A DNA stretch of 64,000 nt from Hevea brasiliensis (Eukaryota > Streptophyta > Magnoliopsida > Malpighiales > Euphorbiaceae): the NCBI RefSeq assembly GCF_030052815.1, contig NC_079495.1:41669651-41733650 (forward strand), written 5' to 3'. A program made the position numbers and the translations under genes. The notes under the pieces were generated by a model. The model did not search any database. It was not told the DNA's origin and saw only the letters and a program-made list of their open reading frames with translations. This document shows positions 47,711 through 60,700 of this stretch, piece after piece. Position 1 is the first letter of the stretch. Each line of letters begins with the position of its first letter.

Positions 47711-47730
47711 ATGACATCATATGATGTCAT
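47711..47730 (+). promoter_or_regulatory. 20-bp perfect palindrome in LTR
   Basis: ATGACATCATATGATGTCAT is its own reverse complement. It is repeated exactly at 52372-52391 in the other LTR and followed by CCACCAATCACAATT. It could be a dimeric (bZIP-like) protein site in the LTR promoter; this is inference. Confidence 0.5.
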
Positions 47731-50037
47731 TAAAAACCTATCCACCAATCACAATTTGTTAAACTCATTAAAAGAGATAAAAGTGACCAAAAATTTGAAA
47801 AACTAATCTGCATCTTTAACCTTTGGGCAGCCTAAAAAAAGTTGAGAGAGAGAGAGAGAAGAGGTTCCACCATTAAAGCTCCCTTAAGCTTCATTTCCCA
47901 CTTCAAACCACCTTAAAACCTTGTCCTCCCTTCACTAAAAATTTCCCTTACCACTAAAGCAAGACTTGGGCAGCAATTAGAAGAAGAGAAAGTGGAAGAA
48001 AGTGAGGTGTGAACAAGCTTAGAAAATCACCAAAGAGGTTAGTGCCATAACCTTTGCTTTTACATCTTTCTAATCATGAATTTGAGCTAAGTTAAGTTAA
48101 AAATTTGACAAAAATTGAATTAATGAAGCATGGTTATATTCCATGAAGTTTTGGCAGCCTTGACATGAGTTAGGGTTAGGAGAAATCTTTGGTTTAAAGT
48201 GACATATTGCTGCCCCTCTTATAAATTATATGATTAGTATAGCAAATTAGGAGTGGGATGCATGAATTGGAGGCTTGGTCAATTAGGGTTAGGGTTTTGG
48301 AGAGAAACTTGGACCTTGCTTAGGTAATAGTGAATGAACATTTTAATGGTCAATTAGTGACCATTTGAGGTAATTTGACCATGACATAGAGTGAATTATA
48401 GCATTGCAAACTGGTTTGGTATGCTGCCTAGAGTAACCAGCAGGGTGGGTGTGATTCCAGCCCACTTGGACAGCCATAACTTTGGCTGTGTAGGTTCAAT
48501 TGGTATTTTGCCAATCGGACATGAAACTAGACACATAATGGCACAATTTTTCTGAAGAAACCATGCCCAAAAGACCAAAGCAAGTGGACCAAAAACTGGC
48601 CCCAATCCGGATACCTGCAACAAAGATTGCAGAAATGACCAAATGAACAGTAACTGTTCATTTGGCCATAGCTCACTGTAGATATGGTCAATTGACCTGA
48701 AAGTTTTACAGAAACAATTTAAGACATAGACAAACAACTTTCATGAAGAAACCTACTCCAAATTATGGCCAGAACCTATCCAACAAGGCAGTGGTAGTCA
48801 CTGTTCATGGTACTGTAGAATTGGTAAATACTGCAGAATTGAAATCCGGCCAGCTGTGGTTTTTGGACCATATCTGGAGCTACAAAACTCCAAATGGAGT
48901 GATTCAAAAAAGGAAATTCAACTAGACAAAATAAGGAACAACTTTCATGTTTACCATTTCCTCAAATTCCCACTGAAATAGGACCCAATGGAACAGTAAA
49001 TTTGGGTCACAAAAACTGAAAATTCTGCCCTCTTGGTTTTAGATTTGGAAATGGATTTTGTGGTTAATTCCAACAAGTTTTAAATGTAAAATGTGGTACA
49101 TTGGGAGTGCTAAAACCAATATACCTATTTTCTATCCAAAAGTCAACATTTTTGTTGACCAATGAGGTGAATAGTGACACCAAAACTTGAAATTCAAAAT
49201 TTGAAATTAGAAATGCATCTAGGGGACTTTAAATTGCAATTGGCAATTAATACTAGCAAATGTAAAACTCAAAATATGGGATCTTGGTGTAATTAGAATT
49301 AATATATCCACTAAGTATGAAAAAGTCAAAATTTTGGTTGACTAGTAAGGTGAATAGTAATCAAAATGATTATTAAATTAAGATGAAAACCTAGAACCAA
49401 TTCTAAGCTTAAATGCTTAGAATTGTATGGCAAATGTAGACTATGCATCCTAGTCAAAATTGTTAAAAAGAAATTAAGGTCATAAATTAGAAATCCATGA
49501 AATATTCATGGATTACTTGAAACATGAAAAATAAGTCACCTAATTGATGTGAATAGATAGTTAGGGCTTATATGCCCATCACAAATGAAATTCATAAAAT
49601 ATTAATAACTCAACCTGAAATATAAAATTTGTAATTACATAAGTAGATTCTTGAATGTATAAATGAGAAAAGGGAAAATGTTCTGAATACAATGGTACGT
49701 GTGAACCATTGTTTAGAATTGTGATCAATATGAATAATATAATGAATGAATAAATGAACCATATTAATGTATGAATGAGACATTAGTTCTCATTATTGTA
49801 GAGAGGAGAAGTATTTTGAGTACAATGGTATAAAAGGATAATTGATGTGAATTGTGATCATATAAATGATCAAATAAATGTATGAATTATAATTGAAATT
49901 TATAATGAAATAATGAAGTCATAAAACACAATATATTAATATTTAATGATATTATGTGCCCTTGTATTGCCTAGACATGTGTGTCAGATTGGATAGTTTG
50001 GCATGCCAATAGGGTATTGTTTTAGCAGTACTGCGAA

Positions 50038-50118
50038 AGGCTTTATGCCTGTATTCATGGCTTTATGCCCGTATTCATGGCTTTATGCCCGCATTCATGG
50101 CTTTATGCCTGTATTCAT
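50038..50118 (+). repeat. 20-bp minisatellite in 5' LTR
   Basis: About four copies of GGCTTTATGCCYGTATTCAT in tandem, plus a partial fifth. The equivalent array is at about 54711-54793 in the other LTR. Confidence 0.88.
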
Positions 50119-51488
50119 GGCTTTTATGCCCGATTATGTGTTATCATGGCTTTTTAGCCATACTGACTGCATACGTGGTTGACGTTCCGCGTCCCATGGT
50201 ATGACGGCCTGAGGCACCGCGGTGTCCAGTGCCAACGACTCGTTATCCAGTTTAGTCAGCCTGTTATAGGTTACTTGGGCAGTGAAATTTATTGAAATAA
50301 GTTAAGAATAATAGTAATAAAAAAAATTAGAAATTAAATAAATGAGTAAGATGACCTAAAATAAATGAGAATAGTTATTTATTAGAAAGAATCGAAATGA
50401 ACTGGACCGATATCAAAATTTACTTATTATGAAACAATCTGAGACAACCTAGCAAGTATAGAGAAAATGCTAAAAGATTAGCAAAGAAAATTATAACATA
50501 AACAAATATTGCAAATGTGACTTATATAATAATATAAGCATAAATTTATTATTTTCAGATCATTTTTCTTTGTACATTATTACTGTACATTGACGAAATA
50601 AACACTTTCAAAGAAGACTAAATTAGGATAAACCATATTAAATTTTAGAAACCGCATGTGAAGTATAAATAAATCTTAATTATTTGAATTATGTTTTATT
50701 TCTATCTTTATTTGTATATTATTTCGTTGTTATATTATTGCACCCCTAAGCAGCAATGCTTAGCGTGATGGAATTGTTTCCTTCGCGCAGGTACTGAAGC
50801 TAGAACCCAATGGATGTCTGAAATGGGAATTTTGGGAGTTCTGATCTGCGGAAGTGTTTGAAGTATTCAAAGGTTGTCACCTCCTCAGCAATGCATGCAG
50901 ATAGGGCCCATATAGATCATATTTTGTATTTTGTATAAAATGCTAGATATTGCATTATAATGTAGATTAGGAATAGGTAATTAATATAAATGTGATGTAA
51001 ATTAATAAATTAGCTCTTTCATATGTAATTAGTTTATACATCATGTAAATTATGAAATTTTGTAATTATTTTGTAAATTATGTAAATTAGGAAAATTTGA
51101 AAATTTTGCTCATTGAATTTGAGAATGTTTACATATGAATTGAGTATGAATGGAAATGTATGGAAATGATTATGAAATTGAAATGTATGGATGAGATTTT
51201 AAATATGAGAAAATTATGAGAATGATTGATGAGATAATTATGATTAGCATGGATAAGATTTTATTTTGGAAATATTATTGAAATTTTCAAACAGGTAAAT
51301 AGTAAAATACGTCAACTGGTAATAAAATAGGGGAAACTCCGCTGGTTTCTCCGTCAAAAAATAATTGATATTAAATTAAATGAATTCAAAATTATTTAAA
51401 AAAAAAGGTAAGATAAGTTAGGGTGCTCCGGCACCGATTGTAGCACGCCTTGCCCGGCTATACTGTAGTCGGGTGAGGGGGTGATACA

Positions 51489-51841
51489 TTTAGTGGTATC
51501 AGAGCGCGGTTTAGGCGTTTCTGGACCTAGATAGACTGCATATCATGCATGGCATTCAAAAGAGTCGAGGTGACACTATTGCAGATCTGTATTTCCTGTT
51601 TATTTTAGGTTAAGGTATGAAATAAGAGAGTGAAGAGACAATGAGATAGCGAATGGAGATGAAAAGGAGACTATATTTAAGATGGAAAAGGATGAGTACA
51701 GAACTGTTTGAAGATAGGATTGAGACTAAGGAGAAAGTGAAGTATGATAACACGAAAAGGTGGAGAAGTAAGGAGGTAGCAGTTAAATCATTTGCTTATG
51801 TCGAGTAAATTTCGAGGCGAAATTTAAATAAGAGGAAGAGT
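51489..51841 (+). other. 353-bp internal region (PBS to PPT)
   Basis: PBS TGGTATCAGAGC at 51494-51505. The PPT-like AAGAGGAAGAG abuts the 3' LTR. The last about 200 bp, with GAGAAAGTGAAGTATGATAACACG and GTAAATTTCGAGGCGAAATTT, align with the end of the outer element's internal region (56920-57036) and with chromovirus sequence downstream of pol. No ORF. Confidence 0.9.
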
Positions 51842-54800
51842 TGTAACATCCTCCGGTAGCAATTCATACGATCTCTTATTCGTGACCTGTCGGTCGGACA
51901 GCTAGAACTTCCGGAAAAAATATTTAAACTAAAGTGAGGACCATAATTAACTCAAATATTAATAAGAAAAATTTAGTAAAAATTTTAGAAATAAAATACA
52001 ACCAAGTTAAGCAGTAGGTGCCCAAGCGATGGGTAACGGAGGTAAGTTGCGGTTCTCATAGCGAGAGCCCTAGACCCGGAGAAAAATTCATAAAATAATT
52101 TTTAGGACACCAGAGAAGGGTCATTGAGGTTCCTATGGCATTAGAATGCCAAGAAAATACCTAGAAAAATTTTTCAATCGGTACAGACAATTTTGACCCG
52201 TTAAGCCAAATGGAGGGCATTATGGTCATTTCGCCTTCAGAGGTGATTTTTGGCCGACTTGTCCAGTTAAGTAAATAATTATTATGACATAAAATATGAA
52301 TTAATATTGATAAAAAATTAATTGAAAGTGAGTAGAAAAGAAGAAAAGAAAATGAAAGAAAATACCTAATTATGACATCATATGATGTCATTAAAAACCT
52401 ATCCACCAATCACAATTTGTTAAACTCATTAAAAGAGATAAAAGTGACCAAAAATTTGAAAAACTAATCTGCATCTTCAACCTTTGGGCAGCCTAAAAAA
52501 CGTTGAGAGAGAGAGAGAGAAGAGGTTCCACCATTAAAGCTCCCTTAAGCTTCATTTCCCACTTCAAACCACCTCAAAACCTTGTCCTCCCTTCACTAAA
52601 AATTTCCCTTACCACTAGAGCAAGACTTGGGCAGAAATTAGACGAAGAGAAAGTGGAAGAAAGTGAGGTGTGAACAAGCTTAGAAAATCACCAAAGAGGT
52701 TAGTGCCATAACCTTTGCTTTTACATCTTTCTAATCATGAATTTGAGCTAAGTTAAGTTAAAAATTTGACAAAAATTGAATTAATGAAGCATGGTTATAT
52801 TCCATGAAGTTTTTGCAGCCTTGACATGAGTTAGGGTTAGGAGAAATCTTTGGTTTAAAGTGACATATTGCTGCCCCTCTTATAAATTATATGATTAGTA
52901 TAGCAAATTAGGAGTGGGATGCATGAATTGGAGGCTTGGTCAATTAGGGTTAGGGTTTTGGAGAGAAACTTGGACCTTGCTTAGGTAATAGTGAATGAAC
53001 ATTTTAATGGTCAATTAGTGACCATTTGAGGTAAGTTGACCAGGACTTAGAGTGAATTATAGCATTGCAAACTGGTTTGGTATGCTGCCTAGAGTAACCA
53101 ACAGGGTGGCTGTGATTCCAGCGCACTTGGACAGCCATAACTTTGGCTGTGTAGGTTCAATTGGTATTTGGCCAATTGGACATGAAACTAGACACATAAT
53201 GGCACAATTTTTCTGAAGAAACCATGCCCAAAAGACCAAAGCAAGTGGACCAAAAACTGGCCCCAATCCGGATACCCTGCAACAGCACTTGCAGAAATGA
53301 CCAAATGAACAGTAACTGTTCATTTGGCCATAACTCACTGTAGATATGGTCAATTGACCTGAAATTTTTACAGAAACAATTTAAGACATATACAAACAAC
53401 TTTCATGAAGAAACCTACTCCAAATTATGGCCAGAACCTATCCAACAAGGCAGTGGTAGTCACTGTTCATGGTACTGTAGAATTGGTAAATTCTGCAGAA
53501 TTGAAATCCGGCCAGCTGTGGTTTTTGGACCATATCTGGAGCTACAAAACTCCAAATGGAGTGATTCAAAAAAGGAAATTCAACTAGACAAAATAAGGAA
53601 CAACTTTCATGTTTACCATTTCCTCAAATTCCCACTGCAACAGGACCCAATGGAACAGTAAATTTGGGTCACAAAAACTAAAAATTCTGCCCTCTTGGTT
53701 TTAGATTTGGAAATGGATTTTGTGGTTAATTCCAACAAGTTTTAAATGTAAAATGTGGTACATTGGGAGTGCTAAAACCAATATACCTATTTTCTATCCA
53801 AAAGTCAACATTTTTGTTGACCAATGAGGTGAATAGTGACACCAAAACTTGAAATTCAAAATTTGAAATTAGAAATGCATCTAGGGGACTTTAAATTGCA
53901 ATTGGCAATTAATACTAGCAAATGTCAAACTCAAAATGTGGGATCTTGGTGTAATTAGAATTAATATATCCACTAAGTATGAAAAAGTCAAAATTTTGGT
54001 TGACCAGTAAGGTGAATAGTAATCAAAATGATTAGTAAATTAAGATGAAAACCTAGAACCAATTCTAAGCTTAAATGCTTAGAATTGTATGACAAATGTA
54101 GACTATGCATCCTAGTCAAAATTGTTAAAAAGAAATTAAGGCCATAAATTAGAAATCCATGAAATATTCATGGATTACTTGAAACATGAAAAATAAGTCA
54201 CCTAATTGATGTGAATAGATAGTTAGGGCTTATATGCCCATCACAAATGAAATTCGTAAAATATTAATAACTCAACTTGAAATATAAAATTTGTAATTAC
54301 ATAAGTAGATTCTTGAATGTATAAATGAGAAAAGGGAAAATGTTCTGAATACAATGGTACGTGTGAACCATTGTTTAGAATTGTGATCAATATGAATAAC
54401 ATAATGAATGAATAAATGAACCATATTAATGTATGAATGAGACATTAGTTCTCATTATTGTAGAGAGGAGAAGTATTTTGAGTGCAATGGTATAAAAGGA
54501 TAATTGATGTGAATTGTGATCATATAAATGATCAAATGAATGTATGAATTATAATTGAAATTTATAGTGAAATAATGAAGTCATAAAACACAATATATTA
54601 ATATTTAATGATATTATGTGCCCTTGTATTGCCTAGACATGTGTGTCAGATTGGATAGTTTGGCATGCCAATAGGGTATTGTTTTAGCAGTACTGCGAAA
54701 GGCTTTATTCCTGTATTCATGGCTTTATGCTCGTATTCATGGCTTTATGCCCGCATTCATGGCTTTATGCCTGTATTCATGGCTTTTATGCCCGATTATG

Positions 54801-56154
54801 TGTTATCATGGCTTTTTAGCCATACTGACTGCATACGTGGTTGACGTTCCGCGTCCCATGGTATGACGGCCCGAGGCACCGCGGTGTCCAGTGCCAACGA
54901 CCCGTTATCCAGTTTAGTCAGCCTGTCATAGGTTACTTGGGCAGTGAAATTTATTGAAATAAGTTAAGAATATTAGTAAATAAAAAAAAATATATTAGAA
55001 ATTAAGTAAATGAGTAAGATGACCTAAAATAAATGAGAATAGTTATTTATTAGAAAGAATCGAAATGAACTGGACCGATATCAAAATTTACTTATTATGA
55101 AACAATCTGAGACAACCTAGCAAGTATAGAGAAAATGCTAAAAGATTAGCAAAGAAAATTATAACATAAACAAATGTTGCAAATGTGACTTATATAATAA
55201 TATAAGCATAAATTTATTATTTTCAGATCATTTTTCTTTGTACATTATTACTGTACATTGGCGAAATAAACACTTTCAAAGAAGACTAAATTAGGATAAA
55301 CCATATTAAATTTTAGAAACCGCATGTGAAGTTAAATAAATCTTAATTATTTGAATTATGTTTTATTTCTATCTTTATTTGTATATTATTTCCTTGTTAT
55401 ATTATTGCAACACTAAGCAGCAATGCTTAGCGCGATGGAATTGTTTCCTTCGCGCAGGTACTGAAGCTAGAACCCAATGGATGTCTGAAGTGGGAATTCT
55501 GGGAGTTCTGATCTGCGGAAGTGTTTGAAGTATTCAAAGGTTGTCACCTCCTCAGCAATGCATGCAGATAGGGCCCATATAGATCATATTTTGTATTTTG
55601 TATAAAATGCTAGATATTGCATTATAATGTAGATTAGGAATAGGTAATTAATATAAATGTGACGTAAATTAATAAATTAGCTCTTTCATATGTAATTAGT
55701 TTATACATCATGTAAATTATGAAATTTTGTAATTATTTTGTAAATTATGTAAATTAAGGAAATTTGAAAATTTTGCTCATTGAATTTGAGAATGTTTACA
55801 TATGAATTGAGTATGAATGGAAATGTATGGAAATGATTATGAAATTGAAATGTATGGATGAGATTTGAAATATGAGAAAATTATGAGAATGATTGATGAG
55901 ATAATTATGATTAGCATGGATAAGATTTTATTTTGGAAATATTATTGAGATTTTCAAACAGGTAAATAGTAAAATACGTCAACTGGTAATAAAATAGGGG
56001 AAACTTTGCTGGTTTCTCCGTCGAAAAATAATTGATATTAAATTAAATGAATTCAAAATTATTTAAAAAAAAAGTAAGATAAGTTAGGGTGCTCCGGCAC
56101 CAATTGTAGCACGCCCTGCTCGGCTATACTGTAGTCGGGTGAGGGGGTGCTACA
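51842..56154 (+). repeat. 3' LTR, 4.3 kb
   Basis: Mate of 47175-51488; ends GGGGGTGCTACA. Differences between the mates cluster at about 47180-47260 versus 51847-51925 and near 47350-47410 versus 52015-52080; the rest shows few changes. Confidence 0.93.
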
Positions 56155-56241
56155 TATTGTGTGTATGATATGCATGAGCCCTTATTTAGGAGTTGAGGTA
56201 ACACTAATATAGATCTGTTCTTTATTTTTTTCAAAGGATTG

Positions 56242-56883
56242 ATGGAGTTCGATCCTTCAGAGGAAGGGTCCTACAGACCTGAGGAGGAGATTGGTAGTCA
56301 TGCACCTATCTGCAGTCAGGGATGAGACAGGAAAGAGGAGTCATCTCATGGTGCTGCGGGCAAAGCGCAGCAAGCATTTTTGGAGCAAATGACTCAGATG
56401 CTCCGCCAGTTTATCGGAGCCACCCCACAGCCACAACCTACACAATGGTGTCCACTAGAGAAGTTGAGAAAATATGGGGCCGTCGATTTTATGGGTAAGA
56501 AGGAAGATAACACAACCACTGCTAAGCATTGGCTAGAGCGGATGGAGAGAGTGTTGAAACAGCTACATTGCACACCAGAGCAGTAGCTAGAGTGCGCTCT
56601 GTTGTTACTACAGGAGGAAGCCTACTAGTGGTGGGATACAATGTCCAGAGTGGTACAGCCAGTAGCGCTTACCTAGGACTTCTTCTTGACTGAGTTCAAG
56701 AAGAAGTATATTAGTCATGTGTACTTAGAGGCCCGAGTGGCACCTCGAGTATATGCTATGGCTCGGGAGGAGCCAGATCCAGCAGATGTTAGCAGAGGTA
56801 TATTTTCTTTTTATAATACTTTAGTATATGTATTGATAGACCCTGTATATGAGATGAAAGAGGATAGGTATGGAACTAATTGA
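56242..56883 (+). pseudogene. gypsy gag remnant of outer element
   Basis: Starts MEFDPSEEGSYRPEEEIGSH and runs with TGA (56323-56325) and three TAG stops in one frame. It includes FLEQMTQMLRQFIG, KYGAVDFMGKKEDNTTTAKH, WLERMERVLKQLHCTPEQ, WWDTMSRVVQP and DFFLTEFKKKYIS, which is the core of a Ty3/gypsy capsid (retrotransposon gag family). After ARVAPRVYAMAREEPDP it leaves the expected gag sequence and soon joins the noncoding end of the element. No zinc knuckle or pol follows, so protease to integrase was lost by deletion. Confidence 0.88.
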
Positions 56884-57036
56884 GATAAAATTTTAGAGCT
56901 AAATTTAGTAAGACAGATTAGGGAGAAAGTGAAGAATTATAACACGAAAAAGTGGAGAAACAAGGAGATAGTAGTTCCTTGACTATTTACACTGGGTAAA
57001 TTTTGAGGACGAAATTTTTATTTAGAGGAGAAGAAT

Positions 57037-57307
57037 TATAATGCTTTCACCATAGGTAGTCTGTACGTTCTACTATTTCGATGACTAATGTCTGTTCGGA
57101 CAGCTAGAATATCTGGAACTACACTTAAACTATAGTGAGGAGACATAAATTATTGGAATAAATGATAAAAAAATATTTACACATAGAATAATATAAATAA
57201 ATGGAATTTAAATTAATATGGTATAACATAGGATAAGATAGGGTGCTCCGGTACCGAATGTGACACGTTTTGCTCGGCTATATTGTAGACGGGTAAGGGT
57301 TGTCACA
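57037..57307 (+). repeat. 3' short LTR of outer element
   Basis: 271 bp, the mate of 46838-47113, ending TTGTCACA. Confidence 0.87.
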
Positions 57308-57312
57308 AAAAA

Positions 57313-57701
57313 TCAATACCTAAAATCAAAGTCCATCAATAAAATAATAATGTTTATTATTATTTGGACCATCTAGCACCTACATTCCTTATGTCTAAGC
57401 TAGTCAAACTCAAAGTCTAAAAGTATTTTCTCCTAGCTTACTCCTTTATATGATTTTGACCAACACAAACTTCTCTTTGAACACAATGTTGCCTCTAATT
57501 TTCTCTAATCGATTATGGGATTTCTTTGATATATTAATATAAGTTTTCTCTTGATGGCATATTCAATAAAACCACTAACTATTTTAATCATATATAAGTC
57601 TTATGTAACCATTCATAGTTTGATGCGTTCACTATAAGTTTCCTCCCAAGGATCCCTCAAGTTATAAACGATGATTTGATCAAACTAATCACCAGAGAGG
57701 A
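57313..57701. other. spacer, nothing recognised
   Basis: AT-rich sequence between two elements; no ORF or repeat identified. Confidence 0.5.
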
Positions 57702-60700
57702 TGTCACACCTTACCCCTCTATAAGGCATAACATGATCCCATAGTATACGTAATGAATTACCAACTCCGTCTACTGATAACCCATTAAATACACTACAAG
57801 GGATTTTAAAAACTTTTCTTACTTCTTTTACAGTGGTGAGTACTATTTACAGGTGTTAAAAACCTTTTTGAACTGAAGTGATAGAACTAACACATTTGAA
57901 TTATTTGGAATTTCTGTAAAAATTTTGGCAGAGTGCCATTTGTATTTTGGATAAAACAGTTCTTCAGAAAACCTATAAAAAGCACTTCAATATATTTCCA
58001 AATCTCAACTCCAACATATTTCTCAACACAACATATTTCTCAACTCAAATCCACAGTGATTTTTCAAAGACTGAGATACAAGAAATATAATACAATTTTT
58101 ACAAGCCAAAATAACTCATAATTATTTTACAACTTCAACGTACAATCTGAATTTACAACTGCTCAAAACCAAGAACACTATGTACATACAGTGGTCATAC
58201 ATTACAGTATAAAATGCAAAATGTGGTATACTCATTATACCCGATAATCTCTCGCTAGATGTACTAGCAGCCTAGTCTGCTTTATACAATGTCTACATCT
58301 ACAATGACAATAAAAGCTGTCGCTGAGACAATGTCTCATTGGTGCACAACATTAACCAAATACAACTTTAAATCACAATTCATAAGTTAAATAAATAATG
58401 GATACTTAAAACCATAGATAAATTCAAGACAATAATGTCATAAGAGATTTAACACAATATCACAATAAATCACAGTAATCAAAACATAGTTAAATTCAAA
58501 AGACAATGAATTTCAATAAGAATTTAAACTCCATTTCACAATCTTACAATACGTATCAATAAATCACACACAGCTTGAAATTATGTTCCAAAGTTCAATT
58601 CATCCCAAAAGCCGATGGCTAATGAGGTATTTAATTCATCCCAAAAGTCAATGACTAATGAGGAATAACATAGCTAGCTAGCAAAAATATGAGTACTCAT
58701 TCTATTCGTCCTCAACAGGCACACACCTCAACACTTCAGCCAGAGAGGGAATTCAATTCATCCCACTAGATAAGCTAGCGAGGAATACAATCAATATACA
58801 TGATAGCTGTGGTTTCAAACCATTTCCAATGCTTTTCAATCAATAAGTATCCATCAATATCATTCAAACAATTTCTCACAGTTTCAAATCATTTACAATG
58901 CTTTTCAAGCAATAAATATCCATTCAAACACATTTTCACAATTTAAAACAATAATGTACAAATAGTCATAATTCATTTCAATTGAAAAATTCAAAAGAAA
59001 TAGTTGTTGTGCACAAACCTCTGATAACTGTCTCCTGGTCTTGACTCAGTGTTTTCTTCCCTTTTCCTGAGTCTTTGCTAACTGAGAAACACAATTTGAA
59101 GTGTTTCAGTACTCATTTAAACTGTCTCTAACGATAATGCTTGATAATTAATTCACTGAATTCTAATATTTGCTTAGTCAACCTAATATGTCGACCCTCG
59201 ATGCATTCTAGGTAAATTAAGTTTTAATGTTATTAATATATCACATTCGATAGTATTTTAGGGTTGGTACATGTTACCAAGTTCATTTCCGTGTATACTG
59301 CATTTTCTTGCAATTTGCTGGATTCCGGGATAATAGTTTGACCTAGCCGGACGACCTAGTTCCCTCGGTTTTCGGGTTTTGGTCAAAACTACAAACTTGT
59401 AGATCTATGTCTTATGGAACGTGGGGAAAAATTTCAGGTCATTCTTAGTTATGTAGACCAAGTTATGGTCATTTTACTATTGCTAGTCAAATTGCATCAA
59501 AATTGGTCACTTTAGGTCACTTTAGGTCATTTTAGGTTCGGCCAGTTTTTGGACCCGAACTTGTGCAAGCTGTTTGACTTACTTATGGTCATTTCTGGGC
59601 TTTGGAATCTTCATAAGACTTGTAGATATGGGTCTTAAATATTCATGGTTAAAATTTCAGGTCAATTGGACCTGTTTTGAGTGAGTTATGGCCTAAACAC
59701 TAACTGCTGCCCAAATAGTCAATTTTCAGGCCTCATTTGCACTTAATCCGGATTTGGTCATTTTTCAAGCTATCTTGCAAGCAGAATTTTAGCAAGCTTC
59801 CTTCATGAAAGTTGGCACATTTTGTGCCTATTTTCACCTCCAATTGGTCTCATACCAATTGGAGCCACACACTTAAAGTTATAGGCCTAAAACTCAAACT
59901 GCCTTATTGCAATTCTTGCATACACATCAAGGATTAATTTTAACACTCACCAAACTCAACATTCAAACCAATTCTGGTTGTACCACAACCTAAATATAAT
60001 TTACAACATATTATAGGTCATTTTGGCAACTTACAATTACATTCAATGTGCACCAACAAGTGCAGAATTTTTCCAACTCAATTTACAACAATTCAATCAC
60101 CAATTCATGCTCATTTACATGCCCAACTTCACACCATCATACATGCACTCAAACTGCCATAACCCCTATCACAAATTAACATCATTATTCCATAAACCAA
60201 GCATGAATTCTAGCATTCTTCAAGAGTTAACGAACTGCCACAATGGTACATTTACATTCCATTAATTTCCAAGCTTTAAATTTCATTTCACATTTACATA
60301 TATTAAGTATAATCACCCAAATGATTTCCCATACACATAAATATTTAATCAACCTTTTAATCCACCATTTATAAGCAAGAGTAAACTATCTTCAAGGTGT
60401 TTCCATGGCTGCCAAAAGTACACATTCCCATTCAACATCAAACCTCAAAAATTTCTTCATAAATCAAACACCCATAACACCCTTACAAACTTTAACAAAG
60501 CAACAATCAAAAACTCAAACTTACCTATGGATGAGACTTCTTAAATCTTCACCAAAACTTCTTGAAATTGCTATCAAACTCTTTCTTGTGATGTGGGGAT
60601 AAACTTTAATGAAGACAAGTAAAGAAAGTGTAGCTTGAAATGGGTGTAAGAAGTCATGCAAATGGGGCGGCCATGGGAGGTTTGAAAGCTTTTGGATTTT

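Larger units (their letters stand above)
47175..51488 (+). repeat. 5' LTR, 4.3 kb
   Basis: TGTAACATCCTCC...GGTGATACA. It contains a 20-bp perfect palindrome (47711-47730), CAAT-like words after it, and a 20-bp minisatellite near 50038-50118. The small ORFs (47500-47748, 48396-48737, 48743-48925) recur in the other LTR and look noncoding. Confidence 0.93.
47170..56159 (+). mobile_element. giant-LTR, near-empty retroelement (LTR-353 bp-LTR)
   Basis: Element 47175-56154 (8980 bp) with TSD TATTG at 47170-47174 and 56155-56159. LTRs 47175-51488 (4314 bp) and 51842-56154 (4313 bp) are nearly identical over most of their length. The internal part is only 353 bp: PBS, about 300 bp of noncoding sequence, and PPT. 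It has no gag or pol at all. The family resembles the solo LTR at 38654. All cis signals for replication are present and nothing else, so any copying must have used proteins in trans. Confidence 0.93.
46833..57312 (+). mobile_element. short-LTR gypsy derivative hosting a nested element
   Basis: The outer element 46838-57307 has 0.27-kb LTRs (46838-47113 and 57037-57307). A PBS TGGTATCAGAGC is at 47119-47130. A gag remnant and a PPT (about 57021-57036) lie at the other end; flanking AAAAA on both sides is a possible TSD. The 8.98-kb element at 47175-56154 is inserted just after the PBS. Without it the outer element is only about 1.5 kb. Its LTR start (CTCACCATAGGTAGTCC, then GGATAGCTAGAA, ACTTAAACTATAGTGAGGA) and end (AGGGTGCTCCGGTACC, GGTAAGGGGTGTCGCA) align with the two ends of the 4.3-kb LTR, so it is an internally deleted relative. 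Confidence 0.88.

Noticed and set aside
48743..48925. 60-residue ORF repeated nearly identically at 53405-53587
   Set aside because: The repetition is explained by LTR identity; no domain or start context, and other short ORFs of the LTR are equally preserved.
50038..50118. CRISPR-like array
   Set aside because: Units are directly adjacent without unique spacers and lie in a plant LTR; it is a minisatellite.
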